Shown: one piece after another, positions 1 to 7,130 of the stretch
Position numbering within the stretch: position 1 is the first letter of the stretch
Layout of the letters: every line of letters starts with the position of its first letter
Source of the DNA: Synergistaceae bacterium
GTDB lineage: Bacteria > Synergistota > Synergistia > Synergistales > Synergistaceae
Length of the DNA: 9,835 nucleotides
Reading direction: 5' to 3'
Assembly (NCBI GenBank): GCA_031283975.1
Contig: JAITAT010000091.1
Coordinates: 1 to 9,835, forward strand
Notes under the pieces: model-generated
Seen by the model: the letters and a program-made list of their open reading frames with translations, nothing else
The model's database searches: none
What the model was told of the DNA's origin: nothing
Translations under genes and position numbers: made by a program

Positions 1-1
1 C

Positions 2-409
2 GCCGGTATGGGTTACTCCAACGTCGGCCTCGGCGCGGTTCACGGCATGGGACATCCGCTGGGCGGTTTTTACGACATCCCTCACGGAGTCGCCAACGCT
101 CTATTGCTTCCATACGTGATGGCATTCAACGCCAAAGCCTGCGGAGAAAAATTCCGCGGCATAGGCCGAGCGATGAAAATACCGGGAATCGACGCAATGA
201 CGCTCGAAGAAGCCCAAAAAGCGACGGTCTCCGCGGTACGTCAGCTTTCAATCGATGTAGGCGTGCCGGAGAAATTGCATGAACTGGGAGTGAAAAAAGA
301 GGATATTCCGGCGCTTGCGGCCGCCGCATTCAAAGACGTCTGCACTCCTGGCAACCCGAGGGATGTGACTGAAGCGGATCTCCTGGCTCTTTACAACGAA
401 GCTTTCTAA
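2..409 (+). CDS. Iron-containing alcohol dehydrogenase, C-terminal part (5' end outside window)
   Basis: This is the C-terminal 135 residues of a group III (iron-dependent) NAD(P)-linked alcohol dehydrogenase, the family of lactaldehyde reductase FucO and 1,3-propanediol dehydrogenase, which are usually about 380-390 residues long. The reading frame is open from base 2, so the first visible ATG (base 8) is internal and not a start. The fragment carries the family's metal-binding segment: VHGMGHPLGGFYDIPHG. Its first His (fragment residue 14) and the His of PHG (residue 28) are 14 residues apart, as are the FucO metal ligands H263 and H277. The rest is the helical C-terminal domain, ending in DLLALYNEAF. 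The enzyme is cytoplasmic and interconverts an alcohol and an aldehyde; the substrate cannot be read from this part. A terminator follows 25 bases after the stop, so this gene ends its transcript. Its relation to upstream genes cannot be seen. Confidence 0.93.
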   Translation, partial: AGMGYSNVGLGAVHGMGHPLGGFYDIPHGVANALLLPYVMAFNAKACGEKFRGIGRAMKIPGIDAMTLEEAQKATVSAVRQLSIDVGVPEKLHELGVKKEDIPALAAAAFKDVCTPGNPRDVTEADLLALYNEAF

Positions 410-434
410 GACGAAATAACTAAAAAAACTTTAT

Positions 435-474
435 AGGGGGGAAAGCGTCTCAAATAGCTTTGCCCCTCTTTTTT
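435..474 (+). terminator. Rho-independent terminator after the alcohol dehydrogenase
   Basis: An agggg/cccct outer stem (435-439 with 463-467) and an aaagc/gcttt inner stem (442-446 with 457-461) are separated by a small G-rich internal mismatch and close a 10-base loop. CTTTTTT follows directly at 468-474. It sits 25 bases past the dehydrogenase stop codon and is oriented to end that transcript. Confidence 0.8.
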
Positions 475-620
475 GCCCATTTTTTTTGCGTTCCCAAATG
501 CGGCTCCTGCGAAAGCTTTTAAAATTGACGCACGTCTCCCGCCGATTTGTGATAGAATTTTCGTACTGAAACTCCGCTTGCGGCGTTAATCGCGTGGATA
601 TGTGAGGTTTTATATCGGGA
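475..620. other. Intergenic spacer before the metallophosphoesterase gene
   Basis: This spacer holds the start signals of the next transcription unit, but none is canonical. A TAGAAT (553-558) resembles a -10 box, and a TTGACG (525-530) resembles a -35 box, but they are 22 bases apart, too far for a standard sigma-70 promoter. A short CCGC-ttg-CGG hairpin lies near 573-583. No open reading frame with a ribosome binding site and no RNA gene is visible. Confidence 0.4.
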
Positions 621-1814
621 GTGAGTCATTTTTTTGAAGTTATAATGGGAACATACGTCATTATAAACGTTTACATGTTTGTCAGGCTGTGGGTAACGCT
701 CGCGGGATGCGGCTTGCTGCGGGGCTTCGTCTGCGGTGTTTTTGCGCTGTTTGCGTTAAGCTTCCCCGCCGGAAGACTTTTAGCGTACTTTCTGCCGGTT
801 CCGCTTATCGATGCCATAACCATGATGGGTTCGCTTTACATATCTCCGATGATATACGGTTTTTTGCTCACGGTCATCGCCGATATTTTCAGGCTGATCA
901 ACGGCGTAGTAGCTATCACACACAACCCGCCGCCGTTTTCGACTGGGGTGAGGCTATCCTGCGTATCCGCCATATTTGGCATGAGCGTGATAATCACCCT
1001 GGCGGGCATGTGGAACGCGGATACTCCCGTCGTAGTAACTCATGACATTGCAATCGACGCTTTCCAGCAAACGGAAGGCGGCGATACTCCCTTCAAAATC
1101 GCCGCGCTTTCCGACGTTCATTTGGGACAGCTTACCGGGCCCAGGTATCTTAAAAAGCTCGTGAACGCTGTCAACGAACAATTCCCCGATATCGTTCTTT
1201 TGTTGGGGGATACGGTCGACAGCGATTATTTTTTCAGAGATGAAGACATTGTAAATGAAGCCGCCGAATTGCTGTCGTCTTTCAACTCGAGGCTGGGGAC
1301 ATGGGCAATCCTGGGGAACCATGATTACTACGCGGGGGCCGATCGCGTGGAGAAATTTTTATCGCGCTCGGAAGTCGCGGTGTTGACCGATGAAGCCGTC
1401 AACGTTGACGGGGAAATTATGCTGGTGGGCCGTGTTGACAGAGCAGCGAGCCGATACGGCGTAAAACGACTGGATATCGCCGATATCGTATCCTTATCGG
1501 CGCCTGACGGCGCTTCAATCGCTCGCCTCATGGTCATTATGGATCATCAGCCCTTCGATCTCGACGAGTCGATGAACTATGGCGCGGATTTACAGCTTTC
1601 CGGGCATACACACCGGGGACAAATATTTCCGTTCAATTTTATAATCGCGTCGATTTACGAAAAAAGTTACGGGCTTTACAAAAAAGGCTCGACGAACTAC
1701 TACATTTCCAGCGGCGCCGGGGTTTGGGGCTCGCCGGTACGCACAGTTGGGCGTCCGGAAATAGTGATAATCAATGTTGACAACACATCGAACGGTGGCT
1801 ACGACGGACAATGA
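621..1814 (+). CDS. Membrane-anchored metallophosphoesterase (YaeI/YkuE-like)
   Basis: This 397-residue protein has two parts. Residues about 10-133 contain roughly four hydrophobic membrane segments (near 10-30, 34-58, 64-92 and 111-131). Residues 155-390 form a calcineurin-like phosphoesterase domain with the full two-metal motif set: D165 and H167 (SDVHLG), D197 (LLGDTVD), N233 and H234 (LGNHDYY), H309 (MDHQP), and H329 and H331 (SGHTHRGQIFP). That layout matches the YaeI/YkuE branch, whose members hydrolyse phosphodiesters or phosphomonoesters, often of lipids or wall polymers. The substrate here is unknown, and the side of the membrane on which the catalytic domain lies cannot be decided from an even number of segments. 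The start is uncertain: GTG at 621 gives the longest form, and ATG at 645 removes only eight residues. Neither has a strong Shine-Dalgarno sequence. The stop overlaps the next start in ATGA, implying coupled translation. Confidence 0.85.
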   Translation: MSHFFEVIMGTYVIINVYMFVRLWVTLAGCGLLRGFVCGVFALFALSFPAGRLLAYFLPVPLIDAITMMGSLYISPMIYGFLLTVIADIFRLINGVVAITHNPPPFSTGVRLSCVSAIFGMSVIITLAGMWNADTPVVVTHDIAIDAFQQTEGGDTPFKIAALSDVHLGQLTGPRYLKKLVNAVNEQFPDIVLLLGDTVDSDYFFRDEDIVNEAAELLSSFNSRLGTWAILGNHDYYAGADRVEKFLSRSEVAVLTDEAVNVDGEIMLVGRVDRAASRYGVKRLDIADIVSLSAPDGASIARLMVIMDHQPFDLDESMNYGADLQLSGHTHRGQIFPFNFIIASIYEKSYGLYKKGSTNYYISSGAGVWGSPVRTVGRPEIVIINVDNTSNGGYDGQ

Positions 1815-2173
1815 AAACAACTGATATAATGAGAACGGCATCAAAAAAGGCCGATTCAACGTATCCCCGCGAGATCGCGGAAGGTTTCGCGATGATATCC
1901 GGCGTCGTATCGGATGAACGCGCGGAGGGTAAAATCGAGTTCGGCTTCCTGGACAACGCCTTGTTTCTGGCCCGCAAAAACGCTTCTCACGAGGACGGCG
2001 CCGTGAGGAACGCGGTAATTGATATGTTGATATCGGTCGGTGAAACGAGCCCTTCGTGGCGGATGGCATCTGTTGAAACCGCCGAGGAAATAGGACTTCA
2101 GCCTTCCGAAAAAGCCCGAACCGTAGCCGCGCGTGTTTTAGAGGTCTTGAACGCGCCGAAGCGAAAAGGATAA
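1811..2173 (+). CDS. Small hypothetical protein, helical, HEAT/ARM-like in appearance
   Basis: I do not recognise this 120-residue protein. It has no signal peptide, membrane segment or cysteine, so it should be cytoplasmic. Residues 45-112 look like paired amphipathic helices (LDNALFLARKN, DGAVRNAVIDMLISVGE, SVETAEEIGL, KARTVAARVLEVLNA). This resembles HEAT or ARM repeats, but is inferred by eye only. The N-terminal 20 residues are basic and polar, and the C-terminus is basic (APKRKG). That it is a real gene is supported by its 4-base ATGA overlap with the metallophosphoesterase and by the next gene starting 6 bases after its stop, so it is the middle member of a three-gene unit. ATG at 1811 is preferred because of that overlap; ATG at 1829 is an alternative with no better ribosome binding site. 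A role alongside its two envelope-associated neighbours is possible but not shown. Confidence 0.7.
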   Translation: MKTTDIMRTASKKADSTYPREIAEGFAMISGVVSDERAEGKIEFGFLDNALFLARKNASHEDGAVRNAVIDMLISVGETSPSWRMASVETAEEIGLQPSEKARTVAARVLEVLNAPKRKG

Positions 2174-2179
2174 TTTACC

Positions 2180-3709
2180 ATGAAGACAACCCTCCGCGTA
2201 TTATCGGCGATATTGGCGGCGGTTATCGCGCCCGCTTGTTCGCTTGTTTCGGAATATGCCGCGTACGGCGAAACGATACCGGAGGATGCGCGATACGTCC
2301 CGATAGAGCGTCTCGTCTCCGAAGGCATGGTCAACAGGACGCCATATTTTGCCGCCGTCCGGGTTCACTTCGGGGAAAATTCTCCTCCCGACGTCTGGGT
2401 ACCGTACAAGCTGCTGGCGGATATGAAATGTCCCATAAAACTCTCTCCGGAGGGCGACCGTTTTACCGCGCGGATAAACGACCCCGCCGCCGCGCTGGAA
2501 ATTCCATCCCTCAAAGCGCTGCTGCCTGGCCAAGCGAGCGCCGTCGACATGGATTTTCAGGTTGTCAGCGACGACACGGGGCATTATTTCAACATAACCG
2601 GCATGGAACATGTGACCGGGATACTCGGCACGCTGACAGATGCCCGAAGAGTGATAGCGCCGCCCGCTTCGGGCGACATACTCGTCGTCGGAGCCGAGTC
2701 TCTCATGCCGGATAAAGCTAGACTGAAAAAACCCGAATTCACGCCGCCGGATCTCACGTCTCCCTTTGGCCTGTTATGGAACCATATTATAGGATTGAAC
2801 CCCGACCTCTCCGCGGACGAACCGCTGCCCGCCGTCAAAATAATCTCCCCTACCTGGTTTGTCCTGGCGGACGAGGATGGAACGATATCCAACAAAGCCG
2901 AGTTCTCTTACGTTATGGACGCGCACTCCAAAGGCTATGGAGTCTGGGCTCTTGTTTCCAACGGCTTCAACAAAAACAGGACGAAAGCGTTTTTGAAGAG
3001 CGCGTCCACACAGAATCAATTTATCGCCAGAATGCTCGTCTACGCGAAACTCTACGAGCTGGACGGAATAAACATAGATTTCGAAAGTGTTGATAACGAC
3101 GACGCGTCCCGACTTTCGTCATTCGTGAAAAAATTTGCCGACGCGGCCCGCGGCATCGGCCTCGCCGTGTCGATAGACCTGCCCGTACCAACTGAGTGGA
3201 ACAAGGCTTACGAGCGCAAAATCCTTGGGAGCGCGGTGGACTACGTCGCCGTCATGACATACGACGAACATTGGAGTTCGTCCCCGAGGGCGGGTTCTAC
3301 GGCGTCCATCCCATGGACAAGCGCGGGCATTCAGCGCTCCATGTCCGATATACCCGCGGAAAAACTGCTCATGGGCGTCCCCTTCTACACAAGGGAGTGG
3401 GCGGAGACAACGGCGAAAAACGGAAAAGTGTCGGTAAGAGCGAAAACCATGTCGATGACTTCGGTCGATTCGAGAATCGAAGAAACCCGCGGCGCCATTC
3501 AATGGCACGGCGACAAAGGTCAAAATTACCTCCAATATATCTCAGACGACAAGACCTATAAAATATGGGTCGAAGACGAGCGCTCAATAGCCGGAAGAAT
3601 GTCGCTCGTCAAAAAATTCGGCATAGCGGGCGCCGCTTTCTGGCGCAAGGGTTTCGAGAAACCCGGGATATGGCCGGTAATAGAAGAATCGCTGAACGGT
3701 AAAAATTAG
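2180..3709 (+). CDS. Exported glycoside hydrolase family 18 protein (YaaH/chitinase-like)
   Basis: This 509-residue protein has a GH18 TIM-barrel domain at about residues 217-505. The active-site strand reads DGINIDFE (295-302), with E302 as the predicted catalytic acid in a DxxDxDxE motif whose second Asp is Asn. Other GH18 landmarks are MTYDEHW (359-365, the Y and D that help bind the N-acetyl group), LLMGVPFYTREW (396-407) and the late barrel Trp, AFWRKGFE (W488). The family cleaves beta-1,4 bonds next to N-acetylglucosamine in chitin or peptidoglycan; the nearest-looking branch is the spore-germination/wall YaaH group. Residues 5-19 are a hydrophobic signal segment. Cleavage near A19 or G30 is plausible, and C20 does not sit in a good lipobox (APAC). 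Residues about 35-160 form an extra N-terminal region, perhaps a stalk or copper-amine-oxidase-N-like domain. AAAGGA at 2165-2170 supports the ATG at 2180. The stop lies 2 bases from the convergent rlmN stop. Confidence 0.88.
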   Translation: MKTTLRVLSAILAAVIAPACSLVSEYAAYGETIPEDARYVPIERLVSEGMVNRTPYFAAVRVHFGENSPPDVWVPYKLLADMKCPIKLSPEGDRFTARINDPAAALEIPSLKALLPGQASAVDMDFQVVSDDTGHYFNITGMEHVTGILGTLTDARRVIAPPASGDILVVGAESLMPDKARLKKPEFTPPDLTSPFGLLWNHIIGLNPDLSADEPLPAVKIISPTWFVLADEDGTISNKAEFSYVMDAHSKGYGVWALVSNGFNKNRTKAFLKSASTQNQFIARMLVYAKLYELDGINIDFESVDNDDASRLSSFVKKFADAARGIGLAVSIDLPVPTEWNKAYERKILGSAVDYVAVMTYDEHWSSSPRAGSTASIPWTSAGIQRSMSDIPAEKLLMGVPFYTREWAETTAKNGKVSVRAKTMSMTSVDSRIEETRGAIQWHGDKGQNYLQYISDDKTYKIWVEDERSIAGRMSLVKKFGIAGAAFWRKGFEKPGIWPVIEESLNGKN

Positions 3710-3711
3710 AA

Positions 3712-4776
3712 TTATTTTAGAACTTTATTTGGAACGTGGTTTCGCGCGGACGGGTTTTTCAGCTGCCCGCAAGCGGCGTTTATCTCTCCGCCGCGTCCCG
3801 TCCTTATATCCGATTCAAAACCGGCCGACTTGAGTACGCTTTGGAACCGCAGGATATTTTCCGGTGAGGAGCGTTCGTAACCGTTGCGGTTTCCGTTGCC
3901 TGGGATGAGATTCACGTATGAGTGGAGACCGTGGAGCAACCGCGCGAGTTCACGGGCATCCGTCAATGAATCGTTGCGTCCTTTAAAGAGAGCGTATTCT
4001 ATCGTGATCCTGTCGCCGGTAAAGCGTTGATAGTCGCGAAGCGCCGGCATAAGATCTTTCAATGGGTATTTCAAGTTGCTGGGCGCCAGTTCGTTGCGCA
4101 GCTCTTCGCGCGCCGCGTGGAGCGATACGGCGAGTCTCGCGCCCAGGCCGCTTGAGGCAAGCGTCTCAATGCCCGGTATTATTCCAACCGTCGAGATTGT
4201 GACGTGGCGTATTCCAAGCCCGCGCATCTTTGAAGAGTTCAGCGTCCTTACCGCGCCGAGCGTGGCTTCGGTGTTCAGAAAAGGTTCGCCCATTCCCATG
4301 AACACCGCGTTGTTTATCGCGCGCCCGGCCGCTTTCTCCATGACGATGAACTGCCCCGCTATCTCTCCGGCGGTCAGGTTGCGCTCGAACCCCGCCGTGC
4401 CTGTGGCGCAGAATGGACAGCCGACCGGACAACCGGCCTGAACGGACACGCAAGCTGTCAACCGCGGCCCCATACGGAGAAGCGCGGTTTCGACGGTCGT
4501 GCCGTCCGGCATTTTGACCAAAAACTTTTTTGTCCCGTCGTCCGATTTTACATAACCGGAAATTTCCGGAAATGAAAAGTCTATGGTCTCGGAAATCTTC
4601 TCTCTCAATTTTTTACCGAAGTCCGTCATATCGCTCGCGTTTAGCACTCCGCGTTTCCATATCCACTGGCATATCTGCGCGGCGCGGTACGGCGGCTCGC
4701 CAAGTGAAGCGAAATATTCCGCCCAGTCGCCGTAATTTTTTTCTAGAGCCGGCTCATGTTCGCTGATATCAGGCAT
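3712..4776 (-). CDS. rlmN: Dual-specificity 23S rRNA A2503 / tRNA A37 C2-methyltransferase RlmN
   Basis: RlmN is a radical-SAM enzyme that methylates C2 of A2503 in 23S rRNA and, in some bacteria, of A37 in certain tRNAs. The 354-residue length is typical. The iron-sulfur cluster motif CxxxCxxC is C116, C120, C123 (AGCPVGCPFCATG). Spacing equivalence to E. coli puts the resolving cysteine at C109 (E. coli C118, seven residues before the cluster) and the methyl-carrying cysteine at C336 (E. coli C355) in INAACGQL, so both catalytic cysteines are kept. MGMGEPFLN (160-168) is the SAM-binding GxGEP motif, and STVGIIPGI (195-203) and IPGNGNRNGY (291-300) are also family features. The N-terminal 60 residues match the RlmN accessory domain (RAAQICQWIWKRGV). 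The gene starts 8 bases after the glyA stop, with only a weak AGAAAG as ribosome binding site, so it is probably translated from the glyA message. Confidence 0.97.
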   Translation of the reverse strand: MPDISEHEPALEKNYGDWAEYFASLGEPPYRAAQICQWIWKRGVLNASDMTDFGKKLREKISETIDFSFPEISGYVKSDDGTKKFLVKMPDGTTVETALLRMGPRLTACVSVQAGCPVGCPFCATGTAGFERNLTAGEIAGQFIVMEKAAGRAINNAVFMGMGEPFLNTEATLGAVRTLNSSKMRGLGIRHVTISTVGIIPGIETLASSGLGARLAVSLHAAREELRNELAPSNLKYPLKDLMPALRDYQRFTGDRITIEYALFKGRNDSLTDARELARLLHGLHSYVNLIPGNGNRNGYERSSPENILRFQSVLKSAGFESDIRTGRGGEINAACGQLKNPSARNHVPNKVLK

Positions 4777-4784
4777 GGCGCTTT

Positions 4785-6050
4785 CTAAAGACTTTTGTAG
4801 AGCGGGAAAGCGGCGCTCAAATCAGCCATGCGCGAACGGACGCCGCGCGTTGTCGCGGCGTCTTCCGGAGACGAGAGGACTTCGTCTATTGCGCGGGCTA
4901 TTTCTTTCATCTCGTCCTCTTTCATTCCGCGAGACGTCACCGCGGCGGAGCCAAGCCGAAGACCGCTCGTCACGGCAGGTTTTTCGGGATCGTATGGTAT
5001 GGCGTTCTTGTTCGTTGTTATACCGGCTTCCTCCAGAACTCGCTCCGCCGCCTTGCCCGTAATGCGCCTGGAGCGGAGATCGAGAAGAACCATATGATTG
5101 TCGGTGCCCCCGGAAACTAGGCGAAAACCTCTCGCTTGCAGCGCCAAGCCCAAGGCGGCGGCGTTTTTGACTACCTGCGCCGCGTATATTTTAAATTCAG
5201 GTTCTCCGGCAAGTTTGAAGCACACCGCTTTAGCCGCTATCGCCTGAAGCAGAGGGCCTCCCTGAATGCCGGGAAATACAGTTCTGTCCAAATCCGCGGC
5301 ATATTCCTTCATACAGAGGACGAAAGCCCCTCTCGGGCCTCGCAGGCTCTTTTGCGTGGTCGAGGTCACGAAATGCGAATGAGGCGTCGGGTTTTCATGA
5401 ACTCCACCGGCGACCAGCCCGGCGATATGGGCCATGTCGGTAATGAGTATCGCGCCTGTTTCGTCGGCTATTTCGCGAAAACGGGCGAAATCTATGGCGC
5501 GAGGATACGCGCTGGCGCCCGCCACGATGACTTTCGGGCTGGATTTTCGGGCAATGGAAGCCAATTCGTCGTAATTTATAGTCTCTGTGTCGCGATCGAC
5601 GCCGTACGAGACCACGTTGTACAGCATTCCGGTGAAGTTGAGCGGGTGTCCGTGAGAAAGGTGTCCGCCCTGATCGAGTTTCATGGCGAGCATCGTATCG
5701 CCCGGCTTCATCACCGTAAAATAAGCTGCCTGATTGGCCGTGGTTCCGGCGTGCGGCTGAACGTTGGCGTGTTCCGCGCCGAAGAGTTTTTCAGCTCGCT
5801 CTATCGCTATTTCCTCTATTCTCTCGACAAATCCGCAACCGCCGTAATATTTTTTATGCGGGTATCCCTCGGCATACTTGTTGGTGAGAATGGAGCCTTG
5901 CGCTTCCATAACCGCCCGCGGCACGAAATTTTCCGACGCTATCAGCTCGATATGAACTCTCTGCCGCTCCTTTTCATCATCTATGAGCCCGCTTATTTCA
6001 CGATCGGCCCGCGCCAGCGTCAGTTCCAACATCTCATTGCTATATGACAT
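4785..6050 (-). CDS. glyA: Serine hydroxymethyltransferase
   Basis: This PLP enzyme interconverts serine plus tetrahydrofolate with glycine plus 5,10-methylene-tetrahydrofolate, the main one-carbon supply of the cell. From the chosen start it has 421 residues, the usual bacterial length (E. coli has 417). Visible motifs are [11 protein letters not shown] near the N-terminus, [48 protein letters not shown] (PLP-pyridine Asp at about 205) and the PLP lysine segment [13 protein letters not shown] with K234. The residue before that lysine is Gln, where most family members I know have His. ATG at 6050 is preferred: GGGGGA (6060-6065) lies 9 bases upstream, whereas the in-frame TTG at 6059 would sit against it with no usable spacing. 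A TATAAT on the coding strand (6092-6097) may give the gene its own promoter. rlmN follows 8 bases after the stop. Confidence 0.97.
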   Translation of the reverse strand: MSYSNEMLELTLARADREISGLIDDEKERQRVHIELIASENFVPRAVMEAQGSILTNKYAEGYPHKKYYGGCGFVERIEEIAIERAEKLFGAEHANVQPHAGTTANQAAYFTVMKPGDTMLAMKLDQGGHLSHGHPLNFTGMLYNVVSYGVDRDTETINYDELASIARKSSPKVIVAGASAYPRAIDFARFREIADETGAILITDMAHIAGLVAGGVHENPTPHSHFVTSTTQKSLRGPRGAFVLCMKEYAADLDRTVFPGIQGGPLLQAIAAKAVCFKLAGEPEFKIYAAQVVKNAAALGLALQARGFRLVSGGTDNHMVLLDLRSRRITGKAAERVLEEAGITTNKNAIPYDPEKPAVTSGLRLGSAAVTSRGMKEDEMKEIARAIDEVLSSPEDAATTRGVRSRMADLSAAFPLYKSL

Positions 6051-6059
6051 CAACGACAA

Positions 6060-6065
6060 TCCCCC
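6060..6065 (-). promoter_or_regulatory. Ribosome binding site deciding the glyA start
   Basis: GGGGGA on the minus strand lies 9 bases before ATG at 6050. It touches the alternative TTG at 6059 too closely to serve it, so it selects the ATG. Confidence 0.6.
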
Positions 6066-6091
6066 GCGATAAAAATTTCAATGCGGAAGAA

Positions 6092-6097
6092 ATTATA
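6092..6097 (-). promoter_or_regulatory. Possible -10 box for a glyA-rlmN promoter
   Basis: A perfect TATAAT lies on the minus strand in the 73-base corA-glyA gap, about 40 bases before the glyA start. No good -35 box stands 16-18 bases upstream. CTGACA (6122-6127) is close to consensus but 24 bases away and reaches into the end of corA. An independent promoter for glyA-rlmN is therefore possible but unproven. Confidence 0.4.
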
Positions 6098-6123
6098 ACC
6101 GTAATCGCCGCGCAATGATACTG

Positions 6124-7098
6124 TCAGAACATTTTTTTCTTCCAGAACACCACGATAGTCGATATTGTCAGAATCAGGGCAACGAACATCGCGTAGATGA
6201 AACCCACCGAACTCTCCTGCCACGGAACCGGGACATTCATGCCGAAAAAGCTCGCCGTCATGGTTGGTATCGCCATTACGATGGTCACGGACGTGAGAAA
6301 TTTCATAACTATGTTGAGATTATTCGATATTACCGAAGCAAAAGCGTCCATCATGCTGGCCAGCACTTCGCCGTGCATCTGTACCATTTCTATCGCCTGA
6401 TCGAATTCTATTCGCACGTCCTCGAGAAGCTCCTCGTCATCCTCGCGCAGTTTGACCATGCCGTGAACGGCGGGATTGGAGAAAAGTCTCATAAGGCGTT
6501 CTATCACGTTTCGGTTGGAACGCAGAGCGACGGTAAAATAAGTCAGCGTCTTTTGCAAATCCAGCAGCAAAAAAAGCTCCTTATTTTTCATCGAACGTCT
6601 CAAATCCCGTTCTATCTCATCGGTGTGCTTGTTCATGGCGCGAATATCCTTCAAAAAAACGACGGCGCATTTATACAGTACCTGAAGCAAAAAACGGGTG
6701 CGTTTTCGGGTGTCGAAAAAAAAGCGATGCGGCGCGTCAAAATCGTCCAGAACTTCGTTCTCCTCCAGGCAGACCGTCGTAATGGAATCAGGGGAAATTA
6801 TAATGCCGAGAGGTATAGTGTCATAACCCATGGAAAATCCATCGTCGTATTTAGGGACGTTAGCGATTATCAGAATATGGCCCTCCCCCACGTCGATTCG
6901 GGACGGCTCTTCCATGTCCAGCGCCGCCTGCAAAAAATCGAGCGGCGCTCCAGTGACCTCCGCGACATCGCGCAATTCCGACGCTGTCGGTTTCGCGAGT
7001 TTTATCCACGAACCCGGCGAAATTTTTTCGCCGTCTCGCAGCACAACATCCTCAAGGCCTTCTTCGGTTGTGGAGAAGATTTTGAGCAAAGATGTCAC
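6124..7098 (-). CDS. CorA-family divalent metal ion (Mg2+) channel
   Basis: This 324-residue protein has the CorA (2-TM-GxN) layout. A soluble N-terminal alpha/beta domain spans about 1-150. A long charged helical stalk follows at about 150-265, including the stretch LREDDEELLEDV. Two membrane helices come at the extreme C-terminus (about 267-285 and 299-318), then a short basic tail, KKKMF. The signature GMN (286-288) closes the first membrane helix as FFGMNVPVP; the residue before GMN is Phe rather than the usual Tyr. Members form pentamers in the inner membrane that passively import Mg2+, sometimes Co2+, Ni2+ or Zn2+; the ion cannot be told from sequence alone. Translation starts at GTG 7098, preceded by a purine-rich GAGGAAGAGGG in which GAGGA lies 6 bases from the start. 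The gene begins 32 bases after the iorB stop with no terminator between, so co-transcription is likely. Confidence 0.93.
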   Translation of the reverse strand: MTSLLKIFSTTEEGLEDVVLRDGEKISPGSWIKLAKPTASELRDVAEVTGAPLDFLQAALDMEEPSRIDVGEGHILIIANVPKYDDGFSMGYDTIPLGIIISPDSITTVCLEENEVLDDFDAPHRFFFDTRKRTRFLLQVLYKCAVVFLKDIRAMNKHTDEIERDLRRSMKNKELFLLLDLQKTLTYFTVALRSNRNVIERLMRLFSNPAVHGMVKLREDDEELLEDVRIEFDQAIEMVQMHGEVLASMMDAFASVISNNLNIVMKFLTSVTIVMAIPTMTASFFGMNVPVPWQESSVGFIYAMFVALILTISTIVVFWKKKMF

Positions 7099-7130
7099 CC
7101 CTCTTCCTCGTTGTGAACAGGCTGTTATTT

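Noticed and set aside
525..558. Possible sigma-70 promoter TTGACG ... TAGAAT before the metallophosphoesterase
   Set aside because: The boxes are 22 bases apart, well outside the usual 16-18, and no alternative -35 fits the -10.
2231..2242. Lipobox for a lipoprotein signal in the GH18 protein (APAC, C20)
   Set aside because: The -3 residue is Ala and -2 is Pro, not the usual Leu-(Ala/Ser)-(Gly/Ala)-Cys, so ordinary signal peptidase cleavage is equally or more likely.
5136..6047. A 303-codon plus-strand open frame antisense to glyA
   Set aside because: It lies wholly within a fully conserved glyA, has no ribosome binding site or family motif, and its composition is that of a shadow frame.
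6051..6123. Possible riboswitch or leader RNA before glyA
   Set aside because: The 73-base gap is too short and lacks a convincing stem set for known glycine, tetrahydrofolate or SAM-type switches.
6115..7116. A 333-codon plus-strand open frame covering all of corA on the opposite strand
   Set aside because: The minus-strand frame has complete CorA domain order and membrane segments. The plus-strand product has no recognisable motif and is explained by codon bias leaving few antisense stops.
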